From assembly GCA_020025415.1 (NCBI GenBank), contig JAHHSB010000003.1, positions 1 through 23,363 of the forward strand: a stretch of 23,363 nucleotides of DNA. The letters are read 5' to 3'. This DNA comes from Oscillibacter sp. GTDB taxonomy: Bacteria; Bacillota; Clostridia; Oscillospirales; Oscillospiraceae. Position 1 is the stretch's first letter, and every line of letters begins with the position of its first letter. Shown in pieces: positions 6,102 through 13,378 of this stretch. The notes beneath the pieces were generated by a model. It saw nothing but the letters and a program-made list of their open reading frames with translations. It was not told where the DNA came from and did no database searches. The position numbers were made by a program, and so were the translations under genes.

Positions 6102-6971
6102 ATGTCCAAAAGAACACGCAAACGCCGTCATCCCCTGTGCACCCTGCTGGTTCTGGCGGCAGTCCTGATCCTGGGCGGGCTGTTTGTCCGCTGGGAAAAC
6201 CATTCCCTGCAGGTCACGGAGTTCTCCCCCGCCCTTTCCGACCTGCCCGACGGGTTCGACGGCTGCAGGATCGTGGTGCTCAGCGATCTTCACGGCGCGG
6301 AATTTGGGGAGGATAACGCCGCGCTTTTTGAGACCGTGGCCGAGCAGGCCCCGGATTATATTTTCTATCTGGGCGATCTGGAGGACCGCTACCGGGGGCC
6401 CACCGCAGGTTATCCCGAGGAGGTCGCCGACGGGCTGAGCGCCATCGCCCCCGTGTACTATGTCACCGGCAACCACGAGTGGGCCATCGGCGACGTGCCG
6501 GAGTTGAAAGGCCGCCTGGAGGCCCATGGGGTGACGGTGCTGGACAACCGCTATGTGAAACTGGAGCGGGGCGGGGACACCATCGTGCTGGCGGGGATCG
6601 ACGATCCCAACGGCTATGCCGACCAGATGACCCCGGAGGAGCTGGCCGCCCAGATCTACGCCCAGGAGGGGGATCCCTTCTGGCTGCTGCTGGCCCACCG
6701 GAACGACCGCTTCGCCGACGAGTACAGCCGGCTGGGGGCGGATCTGGTGCTCTCCGGCCACGGGCACGGCGGCATCATCCGCCTGCCCTTCACCGACGGG
6801 CTGCTGGCCACGGACCGAAGCTTCTTCCCCTCCTACACGGCGGGGCTGTATGAAGAAAACGGTTCCATGCTGTTCGTGACCCGGGGCCTGGGGAATTCCG
6901 GCCCCTCCTTCCGGCTGTTCAACCGGCCGGATGTGGCGTTGGTCACCTTGTGCAAAGAAACGGGCGCTTGA
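6102..6971 (+). CDS. Membrane-anchored metallophosphoesterase, YkuE/YaeI type
   Basis: The product has 289 residues. An Arg/Lys-rich start is followed by one membrane segment (about 10-29, LCTLLVLAAVLILGGLF), which places the catalytic domain outside the cytoplasm. The calcineurin-like metal motifs are all present: DLH (Asp62, His64), GDLED (Asp92), GNHE (Asn124, His125), LLAH (about residue 200) and GHGHGG (His220, His222). They bind two metal ions for phosphoester cleavage. YkuE/YaeI relatives act on lipid-linked phosphoesters such as UDP-diacylglucosamine-like compounds or are of unknown use, so the substrate is open. The gene has 20 bases to mnmG, so the two are probably co-transcribed. 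No clear promoter was found between the terminator at 6024-6058 and the gene, though TATACT at 6021-6026 is a possible -10. Confidence 0.88.
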   Translation: MSKRTRKRRHPLCTLLVLAAVLILGGLFVRWENHSLQVTEFSPALSDLPDGFDGCRIVVLSDLHGAEFGEDNAALFETVAEQAPDYIFYLGDLEDRYRGPTAGYPEEVADGLSAIAPVYYVTGNHEWAIGDVPELKGRLEAHGVTVLDNRYVKLERGGDTIVLAGIDDPNGYADQMTPEELAAQIYAQEGDPFWLLLAHRNDRFADEYSRLGADLVLSGHGHGGIIRLPFTDGLLATDRSFFPSYTAGLYEENGSMLFVTRGLGNSGPSFRLFNRPDVALVTLCKETGA

Positions 6972-6991
6972 GCCCAAAGGAGTTTTGACCC

Positions 6992-8869
6992 ATGACAGAA
7001 TATGCTGCCGGACAAGTGGATATCGCGGTGGTGGGTGCCGGCCACGCCGGGATCGAGGCGGCCCTGGCCGCAGCCCGGCTGGGCCTGCGGACGGCCATCT
7101 TCACCATCAATTTAGATGCGGTGGGCAACATGCCCTGCAACCCGGCCATCGGCGGTACCGGCAAGGGCCAGCTGGTGCGGGAGCTGGACGCCCTGGGCGG
7201 CGAGATGGCCCAGGCGGCAGATGCCTGCTGCATCCAGTACCGGCTCTTGAACCGGGGCAAGGGCCCTGCAGTCTGGTCCCTCCGGGCCCAGGCGGACCGC
7301 CGGCGCTATCAGGCCTATATGAAGCAGGCCCTGGAGCGGCAGGAGAACCTGCTCCTCCGCCAGGGGGAGGTGACGGCGCTGCGGCTCCGGGACGGGGCCG
7401 TGTCCCAGATTGTGCTGGAGACCGGCGCGGTCTTTGACGTGAAGGCAGTGATCCTGGCCACGGGCACCTATCTGGCCGGCCGCACCCTGGTGGGCGAGTG
7501 CATCCGGGATTCCGGCCCCGACGGGATGCACGCCGCCGTGAGCCTGGGGGAGTGCCTGCGGCAGATGGGGCTGCCCCTGCGCCGCTTTAAGACCGGCACG
7601 CCCCCCCGGATCAGCGCCCGGAGCGTGGACTTTGAGCGCATGGAGCTTCAGCCCGGGGACAACCACCCCCTGCCCTTCTCCTTTTCCACGGAAAAGGCCC
7701 CGGAAAATCAGGCCGTGTGCCACCTCACCTGGACCACGGAGGAGACCAAACGCATCATCCTGGAAAACCTGGACCGCTCCCCCCTTTACGGCGGGGTGAT
7801 CGAGGGAGTAGGCCCCCGGTACTGCCCCTCCTTTGAGACCAAGGTGGTGCGCTTCCCGGACAAGCAGCGCCACCAGCTGTTTATCGAACCTATGGGCCTG
7901 GACACGGATGAGCTTTACGTCCAGGGCCTGTCCACGTCCATGCCGGAGGATATCCAGATCCAAATGCTCCGCAGTATTCCCGGGCTGGAGCGGGCGGAGC
8001 TGATGCGCCCGGCCTACGCCATCGAGTACGACTGCTTAGATCCCCTGGCCCTGCTGCCCACCCTGGAGCTCAAAACCATCCCGGGGCTTTACGGTGCCGG
8101 CCAGTTCAACGGCTCTTCCGGCTATGAGGAGGCGGCCGTCCAGGGCTTTGTGGCGGGGGTAAACGCCGCCCGAAAGCTCCTGGGCCAGGAGCCGTTCATC
8201 CTCTCCCGCAGCCAGTCCTATATCGGCACCCTCATCGACGATCTGGTGACCAAGGGCACCAATGAACCCTACCGCATGATGACCTCCCGCAGCGAGTACC
8301 GGCTGGTGCTGCGCCAGGACAACGCCGACGAGCGGCTGACCAAGATTGGCTGCGAACTGGGCCTGGTGCCGCCGGAGCGGCTGGAGGCCGTGGAGGAAAA
8401 GTACCGGGCCGTGGCGGCGGAGATCCGCCGTTTGGAGCACACCGGCGCGCCCCCCTCCCCCGCCCTGCGGGACTTTTTGACCGGCCGGGGCACCTCCGAC
8501 GTGCCAGACGGCTGCCGCCTGGCAGACCTGCTGCGCCGACCCCAGCTTCACTATGCCGACCTGGCCCCCTTTGACCCGGCCCGGCCGGACTTGCCGCCGG
8601 AAGTGGCGGAACAGGTGGAGATCTGGGTAAAATATGAAGGCTACATCCGCCGCCAGCTCCAGCAGGTGGAGGATTTTGAGAAAATGGAGCGCCGGTGCCT
8701 GCCGGCGGATACGGACTACGCCGCCATCACCGGGCTGCGGCTGGAGGCCCGGGAGAAGCTCGCCGCCATCCGTCCCCTGGACTTGGGACAGGCCTCTCGG
8801 ATCTCCGGGGTATCCCCGGCGGACATCACCGCACTGATGATCTGGCTGGAGCGGCAGCCAGAAACCTGA
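6992..8869 (+). CDS. mnmG: tRNA uridine-34 carboxymethylaminomethyl synthesis enzyme MnmG
   Basis: This 625-residue protein matches the full MnmG (GidA) length. The N-terminus carries the FAD-binding motif [19 protein letters not shown]. The family blocks [64 protein letters not shown] and [20 protein letters not shown] are intact, and a helical C-terminal region (about 545-625) would dock MnmE. With MnmE it uses FAD, NADH, a folate one-carbon unit and glycine or ammonia to modify the wobble uridine of several tRNAs in the cytoplasm. ATG 6992 follows AAAGGAG at 6975-6981. Many Firmicutes keep mnmG beside mnmE and rsmG near the origin. Here neither is adjacent; the neighbours are envelope genes instead. 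Confidence 0.97.
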   Translation: MTEYAAGQVDIAVVGAGHAGIEAALAAARLGLRTAIFTINLDAVGNMPCNPAIGGTGKGQLVRELDALGGEMAQAADACCIQYRLLNRGKGPAVWSLRAQADRRRYQAYMKQALERQENLLLRQGEVTALRLRDGAVSQIVLETGAVFDVKAVILATGTYLAGRTLVGECIRDSGPDGMHAAVSLGECLRQMGLPLRRFKTGTPPRISARSVDFERMELQPGDNHPLPFSFSTEKAPENQAVCHLTWTTEETKRIILENLDRSPLYGGVIEGVGPRYCPSFETKVVRFPDKQRHQLFIEPMGLDTDELYVQGLSTSMPEDIQIQMLRSIPGLERAELMRPAYAIEYDCLDPLALLPTLELKTIPGLYGAGQFNGSSGYEEAAVQGFVAGVNAARKLLGQEPFILSRSQSYIGTLIDDLVTKGTNEPYRMMTSRSEYRLVLRQDNADERLTKIGCELGLVPPERLEAVEEKYRAVAAEIRRLEHTGAPPSPALRDFLTGRGTSDVPDGCRLADLLRRPQLHYADLAPFDPARPDLPPEVAEQVEIWVKYEGYIRRQLQQVEDFEKMERRCLPADTDYAAITGLRLEAREKLAAIRPLDLGQASRISGVSPADITALMIWLERQPET

Positions 8870-8881
8870 CAGCAATCCCCG

Positions 8882-8905
8882 CTCCCCCGCCCCGGCGGCG
8901 GGGAG
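8882..8905 (+). other. GC-rich hairpin between mnmG and the Mur ligase gene
   Basis: CTCCCC(C)GCC (8882-8891) pairs with GGCGGGGAG (8897-8905), nine base pairs with one bulged C and loop CCGGC. No T run follows, so it is not a normal terminator. It could stabilise or separate the two parts of the mRNA. Confidence 0.4.
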
Positions 8906-8945
8906 ATCTTGACCGGAGCCGACGGCTCTGAAGGAGGAATTTCCC

Positions 8946-10283
8946 ATGAGAAAACTGCTGGCCATTGTGGTATGCAAGCTGGGCCGGGCTGTGGGCAAGC
9001 TCATCGGCCGGGGCAGCTCCCTGCCCGGTAAATACGCCCTGAAGATCTGCCCGGACATCCTGCGCCGGGTAACGCTGCCCGGCACCATCATCGCCGTCAC
9101 CGGATCCAACGGCAAGACCTCCACCGTGGAGATGATCGCCGCCATTTTGCGTGCCGACGGCAAGAAGGTGGTCTACAACGAGGAAGGCTCTAACCAGATT
9201 GAGGGCGTCACCACCCTGGTGCTGACCCACGCCACTCTGGGGGGCCGGGTAAAGGCGGACGTACTGCTCATCGAGTCTGACGAGCGCTACGCCGCCCAGA
9301 GCTTCCGCTACTTCGCCCCTACCCATTTCGTCATCACCAACCTCTACCGGGACCAGCTGACCCGCAACGGCCATCCGGAGTGGGTGTTTGATTCTCTCAA
9401 GCCCGCCGTCACCCCGGCGTCCACCCTGGTGCTCAATGCCGACGATCCCCTCTCGTCCTGCTTCGCCGTGGGGCAGCCCCGGGTGAAGTGGTTCGGTCTG
9501 GAGCGCTGCGCCATCTCCTCGGAAACCCCCTCCGGCGTCTACCGGGACGGGGCCTACTGCCCGCTGTGCAAGCAGCCCATGGAGTATGACTACTACCACT
9601 ATAACCAGATCGGCGCCTACCGTTGCCCCCACTGCGGCCACCACCGGCCGGAGCCCGACTTCCGGGTGACGGCGCTGGACCTGCCCGGCGGCACGCTGAC
9701 CATCGACGGGGCCCAGACCATCTCCCTGGCTTTTCGCAGCATCTACAACGTCTACAACATCCTGGCGGCCTATTCTGTATGCGTGCTTACCGGCACCGCG
9801 CCGGAGACCGCCGCCGGGGCATTGAGCAATTATATTCTGAAAACCGGCCGTATGGTGCGCTTTACCCTGGGCCAGCACTCGGGAATGCTGCTGACCAGCA
9901 AGCATGAAAACTCCGTGGCTTACGACACCAACCTCCGCTATATCCGGGACTGCGGAGAGGCGTGCAGCGTGCTGGTGATTGTGGACGCCATCTCCCGGAA
10001 GTACTTTACCGGCGAGACCAGCTGGCTGTGGGACATTGACTTTGACCTGCTGGCCTACGGGCACGTGAAGAAAATCCTGCTCTCCGGCCGCTACGCCAAC
10101 GATCTGGCGGTGCGCTTCGGCTGCACCGCCGTCGACCAGGACCGCATCCAGGTCTGCCCGGATATCCGGGAGGCGGTGGAGGGGCTGGAAGCCCAGGGCA
10201 GCGAGGCGCTGTTCGTGGTCACCTGCTTCTCCGACAAGGATAAGCTGCTCCATCTTCCTGCGGTACACAAGGAGGCACAGTGA
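8946..10283 (+). CDS. murT: MurT-like Mur ligase family protein
   Basis: The 445-residue product has the MurT layout. The Mur ligase ATP-binding loop GSNGKTST is at 53-60, and the central block IESDERYAAQSFRYFAPTHF is followed by NLYRDQLTRNG. An inserted four-cysteine zinc ribbon (Cys205, Cys208, Cys227, Cys230) follows, then a DUF1727-type C-terminal domain with SWLWDIDFD. Known MurT, with GatD, amidates the D-glutamate of lipid II on the cytoplasmic face using ATP. The gatD-like gene follows one base after its stop, so the pairing is clear. Odd points: the usual RDQLDR reads RDQLTR, and the segment that normally reads like NDNxADGxDxSW is here VDAISRKYFTGETSW. The Asp thought to help the GatD active site appears as Glu. 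It is therefore a divergent paralogue whose acceptor may differ. The ribosome site AAGGAGG (8931-8937) fits ATG 8946. Confidence 0.85.
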   Translation: MRKLLAIVVCKLGRAVGKLIGRGSSLPGKYALKICPDILRRVTLPGTIIAVTGSNGKTSTVEMIAAILRADGKKVVYNEEGSNQIEGVTTLVLTHATLGGRVKADVLLIESDERYAAQSFRYFAPTHFVITNLYRDQLTRNGHPEWVFDSLKPAVTPASTLVLNADDPLSSCFAVGQPRVKWFGLERCAISSETPSGVYRDGAYCPLCKQPMEYDYYHYNQIGAYRCPHCGHHRPEPDFRVTALDLPGGTLTIDGAQTISLAFRSIYNVYNILAAYSVCVLTGTAPETAAGALSNYILKTGRMVRFTLGQHSGMLLTSKHENSVAYDTNLRYIRDCGEACSVLVIVDAISRKYFTGETSWLWDIDFDLLAYGHVKKILLSGRYANDLAVRFGCTAVDQDRIQVCPDIREAVEGLEAQGSEALFVVTCFSDKDKLLHLPAVHKEAQ

Positions 10284-10284
10284 T

Positions 10285-11019
10285 ATGGACATCAAACTGC
10301 TGCACATCTATCCCGATTTGATGAATCTTTACGGCAGCTACGCCAATGTAACGCTGCTGCGCCGGCATCTGGAGGATCTGGGCAATCAGGTGACGGTGGA
10401 TTCCCTGCTCCCCGGCGAGGAGGCAGACTTTGCCCAATACGACTTCATTTTCATGGGCGCCGGCACCGAACGCAGCCAGCTGGCAGCCCTTTCCGCCCTG
10501 CTGCCCCTAGCTCCCACCCTGCGGGCGGCAGCGGCGGCGGACATAGCCATGCTCTTTGCCGGCACGGCTATGGAGCTGCTGGGCAAGACCGTGGTAGACG
10601 TCCAGGGGCAGGAGCACCCCGCCCTGGAGCTGGGCAGCTTCCGCTCCGTCCAGGGCAGCAAGCGCATTGTGGAGGATGTGCTGGGCAGCTGTTCCCTCTT
10701 CGAAGCGCCGGTGGTAGGCTTTATGAACAAGTGCGCCCTGATCTCCGGGGTAGAGACCCCCCTGCTGAACGGCTGCCAGCTGGGCTTCGGCAACGAGGCT
10801 GAGGGCGGGCCCGAGGGCTTCCGTTACCGCAACGTGCTGGGCTCGGAGCTCACCGGCCCCCTGCTGGTGAAAAACCCCCTGCTGCTGGGGGCGGTGATTG
10901 CCGCCATCTACCGCCGCCGGGGGCAGGCCCTGCCGGAGGAGATTCCCGACTATCCTTTTGAAGAGCAGGCCTATTCCGTCACGGTCCAGCAACTGCGGCT
11001 GCGCTGCCAGAAGCCCTGA
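10285..11019 (+). CDS. gatD: GatD-like type 1 glutamine amidotransferase, apparently inactive
   Basis: The product has 244 residues, the usual GatD length, and opens like GatD (LLHIYPDLMNLYGSYANVT). Family blocks FIFMGAGTERSQ, LLNGCQLGFGNEAEG and LTGPLLVKNPLLL are recognisable. In known GatD the nucleophile elbow reads like CGGYQLLG and a later block reads LHGPLL. Here they read FAGTAMELLG and LTGPLL, so Ala92 and Thr190 stand where Cys94 and His189 of Staphylococcus aureus GatD are. No other Cys lies in the elbow. Glutamine hydrolysis should be impossible by the known mechanism. It may act as a structural partner of the MurT-like ligase, with free ammonia or another donor supplying the reaction. 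The gene starts one base after the ligase stop (ribosome site AAGGAGG, 10269-10275) and ends before a strong terminator. Confidence 0.82.
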   Translation: MDIKLLHIYPDLMNLYGSYANVTLLRRHLEDLGNQVTVDSLLPGEEADFAQYDFIFMGAGTERSQLAALSALLPLAPTLRAAAAADIAMLFAGTAMELLGKTVVDVQGQEHPALELGSFRSVQGSKRIVEDVLGSCSLFEAPVVGFMNKCALISGVETPLLNGCQLGFGNEAEGGPEGFRYRNVLGSELTGPLLVKNPLLLGAVIAAIYRRRGQALPEEIPDYPFEEQAYSVTVQQLRLRCQKP

Positions 11020-11034
11020 GGCTGCTGATTTCAA

Positions 11035-11079
11035 AAAACAAGAGGCCCCGGCACGATTGGTGCCGGGGCCTCTTGTTTT
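11035..11079. terminator. Bidirectional terminator between convergent genes
   Basis: A 20-bp perfect stem (11035-11054 with 11060-11079) closes a GATTG loop, with A-rich and T-rich ends. It has A6 on its left side and TTTT on its right, so it should end both the gatD operon on the plus strand and the LTA-synthase-family gene on the minus strand. Confidence 0.9.
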
Positions 11080-11114
11080 ATTTCTTCCAATCCGTTGCGG
11101 ATGCCGGAAGGGGC

Positions 11115-13169
11115 TCAGCCGTCCTGCTCCGCCTTCCCTTCTTTTTTCTGCGTGATGCTGGGCACTTCCTGCAGGATCTCCTCGTGCATATCCACCACTT
11201 GGATGCCCAGATCCTCGTAATTGGTGGTGCCCGGGTCCTCATTGATCCGCAGCAGCGAATCGCTGATATAAGTGGTGGACAGGCGCTTGCCGTTCACCGT
11301 CACATCGCAGTAGGGGCTGAAGTGGGTGCCCCGGACATACCAGTTGTCCTGACGCTGGTACAGACCCGTCACTGTGATGTCATACATACCCAGCTGCATA
11401 TCCGTGGCCTCATAGGGGTTCTCCCCGCCCCAGAGATACTGCTCACCATAGAGCATATCGTACTGAATGGCCTTCAGGTCGTTGCGGTAATTGGACTCGC
11501 CGCTGCAGAACTGATGGAAGGAGTTGATCAGGCCCTGGGTAATATCCAGCTGGCCCAGGGCGTAAGAGCTGAGCTCATAGGCGTTGAGGTTCTTGTCCTT
11601 CTTCTCCAGGCCAAAGTTGTTCCAGATGATATACCGGGTCTTATACAGGCTGCCGCCCTTCATGTCCTGCCGCTCCAGTCCGTTCATAGCTGGCAGATGG
11701 TCGCCGTAGAGCACCAGCATGGTCTTCTCCTCCCGGTCGGACAGCTGCTGGACCAGGTTCTTGATGAACAGGTCCATCTCCCGCATCTGATTGACATAAT
11801 ATTCCATGCTGTACTCGTTCAGATAATTGGGGTGCTCCGTCACGGTGACGGCGGGGTTTTCCAGCACGGAGACGGTGGGATAGCTGCCGTGGCCCTGGAC
11901 GGACACGGTGAAGACCAGGTCGGACTGATCCTCCGTGCTGTCCAGCGCGGAGAGGATCTGGCTGGTGAGGATATAGTCCTTTGCCCAGTTCTGGGGCGTA
12001 CGGGTCACCCGGGGCATGAACTCCAGGGAAGTAAAGTCGTCAAAGCCCAGGTTGGAATACACCACTTTGCGGCCGTAGAAGGTGGCCCGGTGGTTGTGGA
12101 TCGCGTGGGTGCCGTAACCCAGATTCTTCAGATCCCAGGCGATGGACTCGGTGGTTTGCTCGCTCAGGCAGGTCTTGAAGGGATACTCACCGGGGCCGAA
12201 GTAACGGGTGGACATCCCGGTTAGGATCTCATTTTCCGTATTAGCGGTGCCGGCACCCACCACAGGCACCGTAATGTAGCCGCTGGTGAATGCCTTCTCC
12301 AGGGCGTGCCAGGTGGGGGTGGCGTCCTCGGAAAGCTCCAGCCCCTTGATCTCACTGGGGGGAATAAAGGATTCCAGCTGAACAATGATAACATTTACAT
12401 CGTCCTGGGGATCAGTCTCGGGGGTATTCTCCTGGATCTGGGTGAGAAGCCGGTCCATCATCTCGCTGTCATAATTGTCGGGACGGCGGACACCGGTGTT
12501 CAGCCAGGTCTGCAAAAAGCAGTAGGAAAAGCCGTAGTCCTCATAGGCGTAAGCCAGGTTGGCAAACACCGTGGAGAGCTGATTGGTCCGGAAAGCCGCA
12601 GCCCAGCCGCCCACCAGGGCGCCGCCGCAGATGATCATGGCCACCAGGCCGGTGATCACCCGCCGCCGGCCGCTCTGCTGATTCCGGGGCCCCTTGATGA
12701 ACAGGAACACCAGAAGGGCCAGCAGCACCACCAGCGTGACCACCAACAAAATAATGTTGAAGGTGGACATATAGTTTGGCAGGGTGTCGATACCGGTATT
12801 GAATACGGTGAGATCCGCTGTGGTGAAGGGTGTCATGCGGTTGAGCAGGATAAACCCGTTGACACCGCCGCCAATCAGCCACACAGCGGAGACCAGCGTG
12901 CCGTAAAACAACCGCCGGCGCAGGAAAAACGCAGGGGCCAGGGTAATAAGCACCAGCAGGAAGTTCACCAACAGCGCCAGCGGCCCCTGGGTCACAAAGC
13001 TCCAGAAGCTGGACAAGCCCGTGGCAAATGCCTTGTGGTTAAACAGCTCTATGATGATCGTTACGATCGCAGCAGTCAGGGGGATCCACAGATACGCAGA
13101 GTGGAGCACCTCCCTTGATTTCCCTTTTCCTTCCATCTTCTTCGGCAGAGAAAAAAACTTCTTGTTCAT
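11115..13169 (-). CDS. LTA synthase family membrane enzyme (sulfatase-fold)
   Basis: From ATG 13169 the protein has 684 residues. Five membrane segments fill the first third (such as LWIPLTAAIVTIIIELF, FLLVLITLAPAFFL, IILLVVTLVVLLALLVFLF). An extracytoplasmic sulfatase-like domain follows: NVIIVQLESF as a metal site, GAGTANTENE with Thr308 as the likely catalytic threonine (Thr300 in Staphylococcus LtaS), HNHRATFYGR, SVQGHGSYP and LYGDHLPAMNG as further metal and substrate residues. Such enzymes move glycerol-phosphate from phosphatidylglycerol onto a growing polymer at the cell surface. About 100 residues past the catalytic domain form a C-terminal extension of unknown role. Orthology to LtaS itself, as against a primase or another phosphoglycerol transferase, is not certain. 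The gene is alone between terminators. Confidence 0.9.
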   Translation of the reverse strand: MNKKFFSLPKKMEGKGKSREVLHSAYLWIPLTAAIVTIIIELFNHKAFATGLSSFWSFVTQGPLALLVNFLLVLITLAPAFFLRRRLFYGTLVSAVWLIGGGVNGFILLNRMTPFTTADLTVFNTGIDTLPNYMSTFNIILLVVTLVVLLALLVFLFIKGPRNQQSGRRRVITGLVAMIICGGALVGGWAAAFRTNQLSTVFANLAYAYEDYGFSYCFLQTWLNTGVRRPDNYDSEMMDRLLTQIQENTPETDPQDDVNVIIVQLESFIPPSEIKGLELSEDATPTWHALEKAFTSGYITVPVVGAGTANTENEILTGMSTRYFGPGEYPFKTCLSEQTTESIAWDLKNLGYGTHAIHNHRATFYGRKVVYSNLGFDDFTSLEFMPRVTRTPQNWAKDYILTSQILSALDSTEDQSDLVFTVSVQGHGSYPTVSVLENPAVTVTEHPNYLNEYSMEYYVNQMREMDLFIKNLVQQLSDREEKTMLVLYGDHLPAMNGLERQDMKGGSLYKTRYIIWNNFGLEKKDKNLNAYELSSYALGQLDITQGLINSFHQFCSGESNYRNDLKAIQYDMLYGEQYLWGGENPYEATDMQLGMYDITVTGLYQRQDNWYVRGTHFSPYCDVTVNGKRLSTTYISDSLLRINEDPGTTNYEDLGIQVVDMHEEILQEVPSITQKKEGKAEQDG

Positions 13170-13174
13170 ATCAA

Positions 13175-13180
13175 CCTCTC
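13175..13180 (-). promoter_or_regulatory. Ribosome binding site that sets the LTA-synthase-family start
   Basis: GAGAGG lies five bases from ATG 13169 on the minus strand. The frame extends six codons further to a TTG at 13187, but that codon has no ribosome site, so ATG is preferred. Confidence 0.5.
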
Positions 13181-13235
13181 TTTCCAAAAATGACCGCTTA
13201 TTATCCCCTTGTATTTTTGGAAATTCTCCTGTTCC

Positions 13236-13264
13236 TTTGTAAATTATTTCGTGAAGTTTAACAA
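13236..13264 (-). promoter_or_regulatory. Likely promoter of the LTA-synthase-family gene
   Basis: On the minus strand, TTGTTA (13259-13264) and TACAAA (13236-13241) are 17 bases apart in an AT-rich stretch about 65 bases before the gene. An imperfect palindrome TTCGTGAA-GT-TTAACAAA (13248-13265) covers the -35 and part of the spacer and could be an operator. Confidence 0.4.
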
Positions 13265-13323
13265 AGTTTTAATACTTTCTTTTGCATTTTGCTGTATCTC
13301 CGCGGATTTTTCCCGGAAAATGG

Positions 13324-13364
13324 AAAAAACGAGGGCTGCGGGAAGATCCCGCAGCCCTCGTTTT
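13324..13364 (-). terminator. Intrinsic terminator of nifJ
   Basis: AAAACGAGGGCTGCGGGA (13326-13343) pairs with TCCCGCAGCCCTCGTTTT (13347-13364), an 18-bp perfect stem with a three-base loop. On the minus strand the A6 at 13324-13329 becomes the T run. It starts 14 bases after the nifJ stop. Confidence 0.9.
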
Positions 13365-13378
13365 ATTGTAAGGAAAAC

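Noticed and set aside
13248..13265. Rex redox-repressor site
   Set aside because: One half looks right, but the two halves are two bases apart rather than four and the other half has two mismatches, so it is kept only as an unnamed palindrome.
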